Assembly (NCBI GenBank): GCA_937886715.1
Contig: CAKZZD010000045.1
Location: 61,783 to 125,782, forward strand
Reading direction: 5' to 3'
From: an uncultured Bacteroidales bacterium
GTDB lineage: Bacteria > Bacteroidota > Bacteroidia > Bacteroidales > P3
DNA length: 64,000 nt
Part shown: one piece after another, positions 45,126 to 54,797 of the stretch
Numbering within the stretch: position 1 is the stretch's first letter
How the letters are laid out: every line of letters begins with the position of its first letter
Made by a program: the position numbers and the translations under genes
The notes under the pieces: model-generated
What the model saw: only the letters and a program-made list of their open reading frames with translations
Databases searched by the model: none
Told to the model about the DNA's origin: nothing

Positions 45126-46634
45126 TTGAGTAAGAAGGTATTATTATTGATAGTGCTGTCGTTGATGGCTGGCGTGTCGGATGCTCAGAAGATTATCCAG
45201 TACACGTCGGGTATGGGCGCAAGATCGTCGACGAACGGTAATGTTTGGGTGTTGTTTGGTGGCGTCCGTGCTTCGCATGAGGGTATGACCCTCACATCCG
45301 ACTCGGCACATTTCGATGTGGAGGAGAACAGTTTCGAGGCATTTGTGAATGTGGCTATCAAACTGACCGACACGACGTATATCTATGGCGAGCGTCTGTA
45401 TTATGACGGCAACACGAGGGTGCTTGACATCTGGGACGATACGGTGATCATGATTGACGGACGGACCACGTTGCTGGCCAACCACTTGACCTATGAACGG
45501 GATGCCTCGACGGCATATTATACGGAGTGGGGCTATGCCACAAGCGAAAACCGCCTGTTGTATAGCGAGCAGGGCGAGTACCGTGCCGGACAGAAACAGT
45601 TCTATATCTACAATGATGTGTATCTGACCGATTCGTCGTCGACGCTGACGACCGACACTCTGTTGTATAATACGGAAACCAAAATAGCCCATTTTTCCAG
45701 TCCGACCAATATCGTGTCGGACAAGTCGAGGATATACAGCGAGCTGGGCGACTATCAGACGGATACGAGATATGCGGTGTCGTACAAAGCGTCGCATGTC
45801 GACAATGAAGGCCGTTCGATAGATTGCGACACCCTTTACTATCGCGATGACCAGCAGTACGGCAGGGCTTTCGGCCATGTGGTGATTGTGGACAGCGTGA
45901 ACGATATCACATGTACCGGAGGTTATGGCGAAACACGTCAAGATTCCAACTGCTCGTTCGTCACCGACAGCGCCTTGGTGGTGTTTGTGGATGAAGGCGA
46001 TTCGCTCTATCTGCATGCTGATACGGTGAGCCTTTTCCTCGACAGCGCAAACAATTTGCGTGCGGTCAGGGCAAACTATCACGTGAAGATGTACCGAAAG
46101 GATGCCCAGGCGATGTGCGATTCTGCCCATTATTGGGCAGAGGACAGCCTGATGACGATGTTCGGGTCGCCAGCACTGTGGTATGAGCATTATCAATGCA
46201 CGGCTGATACGATCAGCGTGCAGCACGACACAACGGGGGTGAAACAAGCGGTGTTGAATGACAACTGCTTTGCCATCGAACAGGTCGACGCTGACAAATT
46301 CAATCAGGTGAAGGGCCGAAAGGGTGTGGTGTATTTCAAGCGAGGAGAGCCCGACTATGCAGATGTGCTGGGGAATGCCCAAATGGTGTATTACATCACC
46401 GAAACCGACACGACGGACAGAAGCTATTTGCTAGGGGCTAATGTTGGAGTGGGGACGGACATGCGCATCTATTTCGACAGCACGCGAGCGCCGTCGAGGG
46501 TGGTGACTTTCGAAAATCCGGACATGCAGACCTATCCAGTGAATGCAGTGCCGGAATCGCAAAAAAGGCTTCAAGGGTTCCGATGGTTGTCCTTCAAACG
46601 GCCGAGGAAACCGGAAGATGTTTTTGTGTGGTGA
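45126..46634 (+). CDS. OstA-like (LptA/LptD N-terminal) protein
   Basis: 502-residue exported protein of the OstA-like family, related to LptA and the periplasmic part of LptD that carry lipopolysaccharide across the periplasm. Repeated strand units are evident: VRASHEGMTLTSDSAHFDVEEN, DTTYIYGERLYYDGNTRVLDI, RTTLLANHLTYERDASTAYY, SIDCDTLYYRDDQQYGRAFGHV. The signal peptide requires the TTG at 45126 as start (MSKKVLLLIVLSLMAGVSDAQ); the first in-frame ATG is at 45165 and would remove it. A TATTTTTG ends only seven bases before that TTG, so the message may be nearly leaderless. A terminator follows at 46650. Confidence 0.85.
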   Translation: MSKKVLLLIVLSLMAGVSDAQKIIQYTSGMGARSSTNGNVWVLFGGVRASHEGMTLTSDSAHFDVEENSFEAFVNVAIKLTDTTYIYGERLYYDGNTRVLDIWDDTVIMIDGRTTLLANHLTYERDASTAYYTEWGYATSENRLLYSEQGEYRAGQKQFYIYNDVYLTDSSSTLTTDTLLYNTETKIAHFSSPTNIVSDKSRIYSELGDYQTDTRYAVSYKASHVDNEGRSIDCDTLYYRDDQQYGRAFGHVVIVDSVNDITCTGGYGETRQDSNCSFVTDSALVVFVDEGDSLYLHADTVSLFLDSANNLRAVRANYHVKMYRKDAQAMCDSAHYWAEDSLMTMFGSPALWYEHYQCTADTISVQHDTTGVKQAVLNDNCFAIEQVDADKFNQVKGRKGVVYFKRGEPDYADVLGNAQMVYYITETDTTDRSYLLGANVGVGTDMRIYFDSTRAPSRVVTFENPDMQTYPVNAVPESQKRLQGFRWLSFKRPRKPEDVFVW

Positions 46635-46649
46635 CAAAATGTCAGCAAT

Positions 46650-46671
46650 CTCTGCCAATGGCAGAGTTTTT
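46650..46671 (+). terminator. Terminator after the OstA-like gene
   Basis: CTCTGCC and GGCAGAG (46650-46656, 46660-46666) form a 7-base stem with loop AAT, followed by five Ts. It separates the OstA-like gene from grpE. Confidence 0.75.
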
Positions 46672-46708
46672 GCATATATAGGAATATGTATCTAAAATAA
46701 TCAAGAAT

Positions 46709-47254
46709 ATGACCAAAGTAGACAAAAATAATCCCAAAAAAGAAAACGAACAGCCTGTGGATCAGGTGGAAGAAGTGACCGAGACCCCAGAAGAGACACT
46801 GCAAGAAGAGGCTACGGAAACAGACAAGCTCCAGGAAATGGGTGAAAAACTGGCCACTCTGAATGACAAATATCTGCGTTTGTATTCAGAATACGAGAAC
46901 TATCGCAAACGGACCAATGTGGAGAAAGCCGACTTGTTGCTGAACGGCAGCAGGGAGATGATGAAGGCCATATTGCCGGTGATTGACGATTTCGAAAGAG
47001 CCCTCGACAATATGAAGACAGAAGATGAGGGTGTGAGGCTGATATACAACAAGTTGATTAAAATATTGGAGCAGAAGGGACTGAAGGCAATGCAGGTGAA
47101 GGGAGAAAAGTTCGATGAGAACCTGCATGAAGCCATCACGCAAGTGCCTTCATCGTCGCCAGAGCAAAAAGGCCTGGTGATAGATGTGGTGGAGAAAGGC
47201 TATTATTTGAACGACAAGGTTTTGAGATACGCCAAGGTGGTGGTGGCATGCTGA
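46709..47254 (+). CDS. grpE: GrpE nucleotide exchange factor
   Basis: 181-residue co-chaperone that releases ADP from DnaK. It has an acidic, probably coiled N-terminus (residues 1-50), then KYLRLYSEYENYRKRTNVEKADLL, LPVIDDFERALDN and the C-terminal beta domain with KFDENLHEAITQVPS and YYLNDKVLRYAKVVVA. Standard grpE-dnaJ order; dnaK is not in the window. Confidence 0.96.
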   Translation: MTKVDKNNPKKENEQPVDQVEEVTETPEETLQEEATETDKLQEMGEKLATLNDKYLRLYSEYENYRKRTNVEKADLLLNGSREMMKAILPVIDDFERALDNMKTEDEGVRLIYNKLIKILEQKGLKAMQVKGEKFDENLHEAITQVPSSSPEQKGLVIDVVEKGYYLNDKVLRYAKVVVAC

Positions 47255-47295
47255 TGCCGCTTTGTGTATGACTCCCAAAAAACAGACAGGAAATT

Positions 47296-48444
47296 ATGGC
47301 AAAGAGAGATTATTACGAGGTGCTTGGAGTGGACAAAAATACCACTCCGGAAGAATTGAAGAAGGCTTACCGCAAATTGGCTCTCCAATATCACCCCGAC
47401 CGCAATCCCGGGGACAAGGAAGCTGAAGAGAAATTCAAGGAGGCAGCCGAGGCTTACGATGTGTTGAGCAATCCTGAGAAGAAAGCCCGATACGACCAGT
47501 TCGGCATGGCCGGCATGGAGGGCGCTTATGGCCAAGGCGGCATGAATATGAACGATATCTTCTCGCAGTTTGGCGACTTGTTCGGCGATTTGTTCGGTGG
47601 CGGGTTCCGTAGCGGCTTTTCGGGATTTGGAGGAGGCGGCACGACGCGCCGTGTGATGCGTGGAAGCAATCTGCGTATCAAGGTGAAGCTGACGCTTGAG
47701 GAAATCGACCGCGGTTGCGAGAAAAAGATCAAGGTGAGCAAGTATGTGCCCTGCAAGACATGTGGAGGCAGCGGTGCAAAAGGCAACAGCTTCGAGACGT
47801 GCAGCCATTGCCATGGAACGGGCGTGGTGACGGAAGTGAAACGTACGATTTTGGGCCAGATGCAGACCCAAAGCACATGTCCCCATTGCGGAGGTGAAGG
47901 CCGTATCATCAAGGCCAAATGCCATGATTGTCATGGTGACGGAATTGTGAAGAGCGATGAGATAATCACCATTAATATTCCTGCGGGAGTGCAGGACGGG
48001 ATGCAGTTGGCCATGCAGGGTCAAGGCAATGCGGCACCGCATGGCGGAGTGCCCGGAGATTTGATCATTCTCGTGGAAGAGCTGGAGCATGACACGTTTG
48101 AGCGTCAGGATGCCAATCTGTATTATAATGCATTCATCACTTTCAGTGAGGCCGCATTGGGAGCTTCGGTTGAGATCCCGACCTTGAACGGGAAAGTGAA
48201 AATCAAGATCGACCCCGGCACGCCTTCCGGCCGAGTGGTGCGTTTGCGCGGCAAGGGCCTTCCTGTAGCAGGCGGCTATGGCAGGGGCGATTTGCTTGTC
48301 AGCCTGAATGTTTGGGTGCCAAAGGATTTGACGAAGGAGGAAAAGAAGATGCTTGAAGAGTTGAAAGACCATAACAACTTCAAACCCAATCCGACGAAGC
48401 AGGAGAGGGGCTTCTTCGACAAGATGAAAGAAATGTTCAGTTGA
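47296..48444 (+). CDS. dnaJ: DnaJ chaperone
   Basis: 382-residue type I J-protein stimulating DnaK ATPase. J domain with HPD in QYHPDRNPGDKEAEE, a Gly/Phe-rich linker (FGDLFGGGFRSGFSGFGGGG), four zinc-finger repeats CKTCGGSG, CSHCHGTG, CPHCGGEG and CHDCHGDG (residues about 150-215) and the C-terminal substrate-binding beta domains. Full length. It follows grpE by 41 bases. Confidence 0.97.
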   Translation: MAKRDYYEVLGVDKNTTPEELKKAYRKLALQYHPDRNPGDKEAEEKFKEAAEAYDVLSNPEKKARYDQFGMAGMEGAYGQGGMNMNDIFSQFGDLFGDLFGGGFRSGFSGFGGGGTTRRVMRGSNLRIKVKLTLEEIDRGCEKKIKVSKYVPCKTCGGSGAKGNSFETCSHCHGTGVVTEVKRTILGQMQTQSTCPHCGGEGRIIKAKCHDCHGDGIVKSDEIITINIPAGVQDGMQLAMQGQGNAAPHGGVPGDLIILVEELEHDTFERQDANLYYNAFITFSEAALGASVEIPTLNGKVKIKIDPGTPSGRVVRLRGKGLPVAGGYGRGDLLVSLNVWVPKDLTKEEKKMLEELKDHNNFKPNPTKQERGFFDKMKEMFS

Positions 48445-48470
48445 GGAAGGATAAGGGTCTACAGCTCAAG

Positions 48471-49760
48471 ATGAAAGAAAAGATACTGCAATATGTATGG
48501 CAACATCAACTGTTCGATAAGATGGATGGCTTATCGGCTGTTGATGGTAGTGCCGTCAAGGTGCTGTATCCAGGAGAACTGAATCGGGAGGCCGGCCCTG
48601 ATTTTTTCAATGCGCGAGTGGTCATAGGAAATGTGGAATGGGCCGGGAATGTGGAGATCCATGTCAATTCATCGGATTGGATACAGCACCGGCATTCGAC
48701 GGATCCAAGATACCAGAATGTGGTTTTGCATGTGGTGTATCACCACGATGCAGAGATCAAACTTCCCGACGGACACTCTCCAGCCACATTGGAATTGTCG
48801 AAATATTTGAGCGAGCGATTGATAGCCCGTTGCGAATCGATGCTGGCCGCGCCGGGAGAAAGCGGTATACCATGTGTCGACAGCATTCCGCAGATGAGTA
48901 AAATTGTGGTCGAACAGTGGCTGCAACGCATGTCGGTGGAGCGGGTGGAGGAGAAGACCGGCAATATCAGACAACTATTGTCCGAGTGCTGTGGCGACTG
49001 GCAGACAGTATGTTATCAGTTGCTGGCCCGGTATTATGGCGGCAATGTAAATGCGTTGCCCTTTGAGCTGGTGGCCAAGGCCACGCCACTCAAGCTGTTG
49101 TCGCGGTGGCGTGATGACAGAACCCGTCTGGAGGCTTTGCTGATGGGCCAGGCAGGTTTGTTGAGCCAGTATTTTGAAGATGAGTATCCCCGACTGCTGC
49201 AATCCGACTATGAAGCCTTGGCGAAGGGTGCAGGATTGCGTCCGATCGACCCATCCTTGTGGCGTTTGCACGGTATCAGGCCGGCATCGTTTCCGACGTT
49301 GAGAATCAGTCAGTTTTCCGGAATGATAGCGAAGCATCAGAATCTTTTCGACAAGATGCTCGGAATCACTGATGTGGAAGAGTTGATATCCGTGTTCGAC
49401 CAGCCTGCTTCAGACTATTGGAATGTGCATTATAATTTTGATGTGCAGCAGTCTGGCGCCGCGTCGGTGAAACGATTGGGAAGGTCGCAGGCGGTGATTA
49501 TAATCATTAATGCATGGATTCCGTTGTTGATGGCATACGGAATAGAGCACCATCAACAGCAGTACAGGGATCTGGCAATGGATCTGCTGGCACAGTTGCC
49601 GGCAGAAAACAACCGAGTGGTGAGGGAGTGGATGGCTGCTGGCATAACGCCTGAGAATGCGTCCCATAGCCAAGCGATGATCCATCTTAGAAAGACGTAT
49701 TGCAATGCACGAAGGTGCCTGGAGTGCTCGTTGGGATACCATATATTGAAAAAAGTATGA
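48471..49760 (+). CDS. DUF2851 family protein
   Basis: 429-residue cytoplasmic protein. PGELNREAGPDFFNARVVIG, WAGNVEIHVNSSDW and VVLHVVYHHDAEI are the recognised N-terminal signature of DUF2851, a Bacteroidota family of unknown function. The ordered His, Asp and Glu residues there recall nuclease folds, but that is speculation. The open frame continues 10 codons upstream through a TTG and overlaps dnaJ; ATG 48471 is preferred. It overlaps murF-alr by four bases (ATGA). Confidence 0.85.
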   Translation: MKEKILQYVWQHQLFDKMDGLSAVDGSAVKVLYPGELNREAGPDFFNARVVIGNVEWAGNVEIHVNSSDWIQHRHSTDPRYQNVVLHVVYHHDAEIKLPDGHSPATLELSKYLSERLIARCESMLAAPGESGIPCVDSIPQMSKIVVEQWLQRMSVERVEEKTGNIRQLLSECCGDWQTVCYQLLARYYGGNVNALPFELVAKATPLKLLSRWRDDRTRLEALLMGQAGLLSQYFEDEYPRLLQSDYEALAKGAGLRPIDPSLWRLHGIRPASFPTLRISQFSGMIAKHQNLFDKMLGITDVEELISVFDQPASDYWNVHYNFDVQQSGAASVKRLGRSQAVIIIINAWIPLLMAYGIEHHQQQYRDLAMDLLAQLPAENNRVVREWMAAGITPENASHSQAMIHLRKTYCNARRCLECSLGYHILKKV

Positions 49761-52243
49761 AAGCTTCAGAAGTTGAACATATAATATTCCCATTGAGGAG
49801 TGAGGTGTCTTATCCGGAAGCATCGATTGTCAATTTGTTGATTGATAGCCGACGTTTCTTTGGAGCGGAGGGTACGCTCTTTTTTGCCATACCCACGGCC
49901 CGCAACAATGGATGTAATTTTATTGATGAACTGTATGGTCGCGGAGTGCGCAATTTTGTAGTGCCGAAGGATTATCGGGGGAGCTGTACGGATGTGAATA
50001 TCTGGTATGTAGACGATGTGGTGGCCGCCATGCAACGGATAGCTGCCTATAGGCGGTCGCAATATTCCATTCCGGTGGTTGGCATCACTGGCAGTAATGG
50101 AAAGACCATCGTAAAGGACTGGTTTACCCAAATGGTGTGTGAGGACATGAAAGTGACCTCGAGCCCAAACAGCTACAACTCCCAGATAGGCGTGCCATTG
50201 TCGGTGTGGCAACTTGAGGCCTCGACCGAGCTTGCAGTATTTGAAGCAGGTATCTCGGAAAAGGGGGAGATGGACAGGCTGGAGCGTGTGATCCGTCCGA
50301 CTATAGGCGTCTTGACCAATTTGGGACAAGCTCATGATGAGAATTTTGCCAGCAGAAAGGAAAAGCTGGCGGAGAAGCTGCGTCTTTTCCGTAATAGCAA
50401 CACGCTGATATATTCCGGAGATGACAATGTGGTGGCTTCGGAGATTGACAGTTCGGAAGACCTGAAAAATGTCGCGAAGTTCACTTGGGGAAGAGGCGAT
50501 GATTGTGATGTGAAGGTTAGGTCTGTCAGCGTTGTTGGTGGGGAGAGTAAGATCTCTGTGGTCTGTGGTGATGAGAATTTTGTGTTGACTATTCCTTTCA
50601 CCGACAAGGCCTCGTTGGAGAATGTGATGCATTGTGTCAGCCTGATGCTGTTGGTCGGCTACAAAGGCCATCAGATTGTTGAGAGATGTGCCAAGTTGAG
50701 GCCTTTGGAAATGCGTCTTGAGATGATGGATGCTGTGAACGATTGCATGTTGGTCAATGACAGCTATTCGCTGGACCTCAGCTCATTGTCTATAGCCTTG
50801 GATTATCTTGACCATGTGGCTCGCGATCGGAACAGGACATTGATCATAAGTGATTTTGTCCATTCGGAAGGTGATGCTACCGGCTTGTATCGTCAATTGG
50901 CCTATCTGGTTCATCAACACAAAATCAATAAGTTGATAGCGGTGGGGGAGGATGTCCGCCGTAACCAACACCTTTTTGATGGTGTGGCGATGGTAGTTTA
51001 CCCCACCACTCAGGATCTTTTGCACCAATGCTCATTGGATGTTTTTTCGGGGGAGGCAATCCTTCTCAAAGGAGCCCGTGTATACGGATTTGAGCAGGTG
51101 GCGCATTGGCTTCAGCGTCAATCGCATGAAACGGAGATGCAGGTTGACTTGAGTGCCATGATAAGCAACCTGAATTATTACCGGTCACAATTGCGCCCCA
51201 CCACCCGGATGATGGCAATGGTGAAAGCTTCTGCTTATGGAACAGGTACGGTCGATGTGGCCAATGCGTTGCAATATCATCGGGTCGACTATCTGACTGT
51301 CGCATATATTGACGAAGGTGTTGTCCTGCGCCAAGGCGGAATCTCATTGCCCATCATGGTGATGAATCCCGAACCTGTCGGATTCGACGATATGCTCCAT
51401 TATCATCTTGAGCCCGATATCTATAGTTTCAGGATCCTGAAGCAATTTGCCGAGCGTGCCCGCCTGATGTCGCAAGAGAAGGTGAACGTGCATATTGAAT
51501 ATGATTCAGGCATGCATCGGCTTGGCTTTGGCGACGGGGATATTGACCAGTTGATATCGATATTGTCAGATTCTCAAGATATTCTGAAGGTGAGAAGTGT
51601 CTTCTCGCACCTTGCATGCGCTGACGACCCCAGCCTTGACGGTTTTACCCACAATCAGCTCAGCCGTTTCGACAAATGGAGCAGCGATCTGGTGGCCAGG
51701 GTTGCTGAACTGCAGGATGGAGATCGCCCGTTGCGCCACATTCTTAATTCGGCTGGAATCGAGCGTTTCGCCGACTATCAGATGGATATGGTCCGTCTGG
51801 GAATCGGTCTTTATGGCATCACTTCCAACCCCAGCGTGAAGAATTCGTTGAAGGAGGTGAGTCGCCTGGTGACGAGGGTCTCCCAGTTGAAGGATATCCC
51901 TGCCGGAGATTCGGTCGGGTACAGCATGGGCTGGATTGCAAAGCGCGATTCTCGCATTGCAATCATCCCGATTGGCTATGCCGACGGCTGGAACAGGCAT
52001 CTTGGCCGTGAACATGGTCACGTTATGATCAACGGCCAAGTGGCTCCTATCATCGGCAATGTATGTATGGATATGTGCTTCGTCGACGTGACAGATATCG
52101 ACCATGTTCAGGAGGGCGATGAAGTCATTCTTTTCGGTGACGGCAATCTGCTGGAGCAAAACGCCTCGGCCGCCGACACCATCCCCTATGAGTTGCTGAC
52201 GGCTGTAGCACCGCGGGTGAAGAGGGTCTATTTGCAAGAGTAA
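49757..52243 (+). CDS. Bifunctional MurF-like ligase / alanine racemase
   Basis: 828-residue fusion characteristic of Bacteroidota. Residues about 1-450 are a Mur ligase: GITGSNGKTIVKDWF is the ATP loop, and SPNSYNSQIGVPLSVW and EAGISEKGEMDRLE are MurF-type motifs. Residues about 460-828 are a PLP alanine racemase: Lys in MAMVKASAYGTGTVDVANAL binds PLP, Tyr in GDSVGYSMGW is the second catalytic base, and PIGYADGWNR is the substrate-site motif. It supplies D-alanine and joins D-Ala-D-Ala to the peptidoglycan precursor. The ATG 49757 overlaps the DUF2851 stop; the 19 codons of open frame upstream are the DUF2851 tail in another frame. A separate murF exists at the left end of the window. Confidence 0.94.
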   Translation: MKASEVEHIIFPLRSEVSYPEASIVNLLIDSRRFFGAEGTLFFAIPTARNNGCNFIDELYGRGVRNFVVPKDYRGSCTDVNIWYVDDVVAAMQRIAAYRRSQYSIPVVGITGSNGKTIVKDWFTQMVCEDMKVTSSPNSYNSQIGVPLSVWQLEASTELAVFEAGISEKGEMDRLERVIRPTIGVLTNLGQAHDENFASRKEKLAEKLRLFRNSNTLIYSGDDNVVASEIDSSEDLKNVAKFTWGRGDDCDVKVRSVSVVGGESKISVVCGDENFVLTIPFTDKASLENVMHCVSLMLLVGYKGHQIVERCAKLRPLEMRLEMMDAVNDCMLVNDSYSLDLSSLSIALDYLDHVARDRNRTLIISDFVHSEGDATGLYRQLAYLVHQHKINKLIAVGEDVRRNQHLFDGVAMVVYPTTQDLLHQCSLDVFSGEAILLKGARVYGFEQVAHWLQRQSHETEMQVDLSAMISNLNYYRSQLRPTTRMMAMVKASAYGTGTVDVANALQYHRVDYLTVAYIDEGVVLRQGGISLPIMVMNPEPVGFDDMLHYHLEPDIYSFRILKQFAERARLMSQEKVNVHIEYDSGMHRLGFGDGDIDQLISILSDSQDILKVRSVFSHLACADDPSLDGFTHNQLSRFDKWSSDLVARVAELQDGDRPLRHILNSAGIERFADYQMDMVRLGIGLYGITSNPSVKNSLKEVSRLVTRVSQLKDIPAGDSVGYSMGWIAKRDSRIAIIPIGYADGWNRHLGREHGHVMINGQVAPIIGNVCMDMCFVDVTDIDHVQEGDEVILFGDGNLLEQNASAADTIPYELLTAVAPRVKRVYLQE

Positions 52244-52320
52244 AATGGGCCAAAATGAAACAAAAGCGTCTGGATTTACGTTTATTATAATCTATAAATG
52301 ACTAATTGAGATACCGATAT

Positions 52321-54780
52321 ATGGACGGAAAGAAAGGTTGGAAGGATGAGTTGTCTGATATGCTTCTCTCGGGAGGCCATCTTAGGGCCGACATTGTGCC
52401 TGTGATCGACGAGGCCGACGAGGATGCACTGCTCTCTGACGACACTATAGAGTCGGAGCTGCCGGTGCTCCCTGTGATGGACCAAGTGCTCTTCCCCGGA
52501 GTGCTCATGCCTATTGCGGCCCGTAGGCCCAAGGCGCGGAAGCTCCTTGAGGATGTTCGTAAAAATACCGGCAGTCATGTGGCTGTCTTCACCCAGTTTA
52601 ACGATTCTGACGATCCCAGCGATCTCGACCTCTTCCCTGTGGGGGTTGTCGCCCGTGTGCTGAAAGTATTCGAGATCCGCTCCGATACTATGGTTGTCGT
52701 GCTTCAGGGTGTCACCCGCTGTCATTCGCTAATGGTGTCGTCACACGACCCCTATATGGTGGGCAGGGTTGCTCTGGCCCCCGAAAACACCGACGGCATG
52801 CAGACAGCCGCTTTCAAGCGCAAGATGAAGCTGCTCCGTACGCAGTATACTGACCTGATGCGCCACCGTGTGCAGGACGAGGAATTGGCCCCGATGCTCT
52901 CGGGCATCGGCAGCGACAAGATTTTTATCAATTTCGCTGCTGCTCATCTCGACGAGGAGACCGGCCTGAAATATAAACTTCTCGTTTGCGACAGCTACCG
53001 CGATCGTGTGGCGATGATGATGGAACAGCTCGGTACATTGAAGGGCATCGACGATCTGCGCCGCGAAATCGACGACAAGACCAAGGATGTGCTTGACCGT
53101 CAGCAGCGCGAGTTCTTTCTCCGTCATCAGCTGGATGTCATTCAGGAAGAACTTGGCGGCACCGACAACCCCTGGTCCAGCAACGATATCGATGAGTTGC
53201 GCGCCAAGGCCGAGAAGAAAGATTGGAATCCCGAAGTGGCGCAGGCCTTCGAAAAGGAACTGACGAAACTTTCCCGCATTCAGCCCATGTCGGCCGACTA
53301 TACTGTCCAGTTGTCCTATCTCGAGACATTGCTCGACCTGCCGTGGAACTTCTGCCAGTTTGAGAACTATGACCTCGATAGGGCGCGCTATGTGCTCGAC
53401 CGTGACCATTTTGGAATCCAAAAGGTAAAGGAGCGTGTCATCGAATACCTTGCTGTGATGAAACGTCAGAAGGAAAAAGGCCTGCGCTCCAAGGCTCAGG
53501 TGCTTTGTCTCGTCGGGCCTCCGGGCACTGGCAAGACTTCCATCTGTCGCAGTGTTGCAGAAGCCCTCAACCGGCCCTATCGCCGCGTGGCGCTGGGCGG
53601 TTTGCACGACGAAGCCGAAATCCGTGGACATCGCCGCACCTACGTCGGTGCCATGCCCGGCCGCATCATGCAGGAAATCATCAAGGCCGGCGCCTCCAAC
53701 CCCCTTTTCGTGTTGGACGAAATCGACAAGGTGCAGGGCAACTCTTTCCATGGCGACCCATCCTCCGCGCTGCTCGAATTGCTCGACCCGGAGCAAAACT
53801 GCCATTTCCACGACAATTACATCAACATCGACTACGACCTGTCGCAGGTGTTCTTCATCGCCACTGCCAACAACCTTAGTCAGATTCAGCCCGCTTTGCT
53901 CGACCGTATGGAGGTGATCGACTTCTCCGGCTATGTGATGGAAGAGAAGATTGAGATCGCTAATAGGCACCTCATCCCCCGCATCATGCACGACAATGTC
54001 ATCGACGGCCGCAAGCTGAAATTCTCCGACGATGTGCTCCGCGACATCATATCCCAGTACACTCGCGAGGGTGGCGTGCGCCAGCTCGAAAAGCAGCTCT
54101 CCAAGCTTGTGCGCCATCGTGTGGTTTTGGCCGAATCTTCCAAAAAGGTTCCCGCCCAGGTACGCCCCGACGAGCTGAAGCAGGTGCTGGGCCTTCCCAT
54201 TCGCAATAGCGAGACTTCCCAGCGCTATCCTCGTGAGGGCGTTGTCACCGGTCTGGCATGGACGCCTGTCGGGGGAGAGATCCTCTTCATCGAATCTTCC
54301 CTCAGCAAGGGTAAGGGCACCCTCTCCATGACGGGCAACCTCGGCGATGTGATGAAAGAGTCGGCCACCCTGGCCTTTGAGTATCTCAAGTCCAACTGCT
54401 CCCGTTTCGGCGTTTCCTCCCAGCTCATCGAGGAGAGCAATGTCCATATCCATGTTCCGGAAGGTGCCACCCCCAAGGACGGCCCCTCCGCTGGCATCAC
54501 CATGTTTGTCGCCATGGTCTCGGCCTTCACCCATGCCAAGGTCAACCCCAAGGTGGCCATGACGGGCGAAATCACCCTCCGTGGCGATGTCACGCCCGTC
54601 GGCGGCATCAAGGAGAAAATCCTCGCTGCCAAGCGTGCCGGCATCACCGATATCATCCTCTGCAAAGACAATCAGCGCGATATCGAGGATATCGAGCCCG
54701 AATATATCAGCGACCTGACCTTCCACTATATCGACGAGATGAGCCAGGCGTTGCCGCTGGCAATCGTCCCCGAATCATAA
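52321..54780 (+). CDS. lon: Lon ATP-dependent protease
   Basis: 819-residue cytosolic AAA+ protease. N-terminal substrate domain (LPVLPVMDQVLFPGVLMPI near residue 45), Walker A LVGPPGTGKTSICRSV near 400, Walker B with FVLDEIDKVQGN, and the protease domain with catalytic Ser in GATPKDGPSAGITMF and Lys in GGIKEKILAAKRAG. Degrades damaged and regulatory proteins. The in-frame TTG at 52306 would add five residues; ATG 52321 is chosen. No clear promoter in the 77-base gap upstream. Confidence 0.97.
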   Translation: MDGKKGWKDELSDMLLSGGHLRADIVPVIDEADEDALLSDDTIESELPVLPVMDQVLFPGVLMPIAARRPKARKLLEDVRKNTGSHVAVFTQFNDSDDPSDLDLFPVGVVARVLKVFEIRSDTMVVVLQGVTRCHSLMVSSHDPYMVGRVALAPENTDGMQTAAFKRKMKLLRTQYTDLMRHRVQDEELAPMLSGIGSDKIFINFAAAHLDEETGLKYKLLVCDSYRDRVAMMMEQLGTLKGIDDLRREIDDKTKDVLDRQQREFFLRHQLDVIQEELGGTDNPWSSNDIDELRAKAEKKDWNPEVAQAFEKELTKLSRIQPMSADYTVQLSYLETLLDLPWNFCQFENYDLDRARYVLDRDHFGIQKVKERVIEYLAVMKRQKEKGLRSKAQVLCLVGPPGTGKTSICRSVAEALNRPYRRVALGGLHDEAEIRGHRRTYVGAMPGRIMQEIIKAGASNPLFVLDEIDKVQGNSFHGDPSSALLELLDPEQNCHFHDNYINIDYDLSQVFFIATANNLSQIQPALLDRMEVIDFSGYVMEEKIEIANRHLIPRIMHDNVIDGRKLKFSDDVLRDIISQYTREGGVRQLEKQLSKLVRHRVVLAESSKKVPAQVRPDELKQVLGLPIRNSETSQRYPREGVVTGLAWTPVGGEILFIESSLSKGKGTLSMTGNLGDVMKESATLAFEYLKSNCSRFGVSSQLIEESNVHIHVPEGATPKDGPSAGITMFVAMVSAFTHAKVNPKVAMTGEITLRGDVTPVGGIKEKILAAKRAGITDIILCKDNQRDIEDIEPEYISDLTFHYIDEMSQALPLAIVPES

Positions 54781-54797
54781 CCACAAATCCCGCAGCC

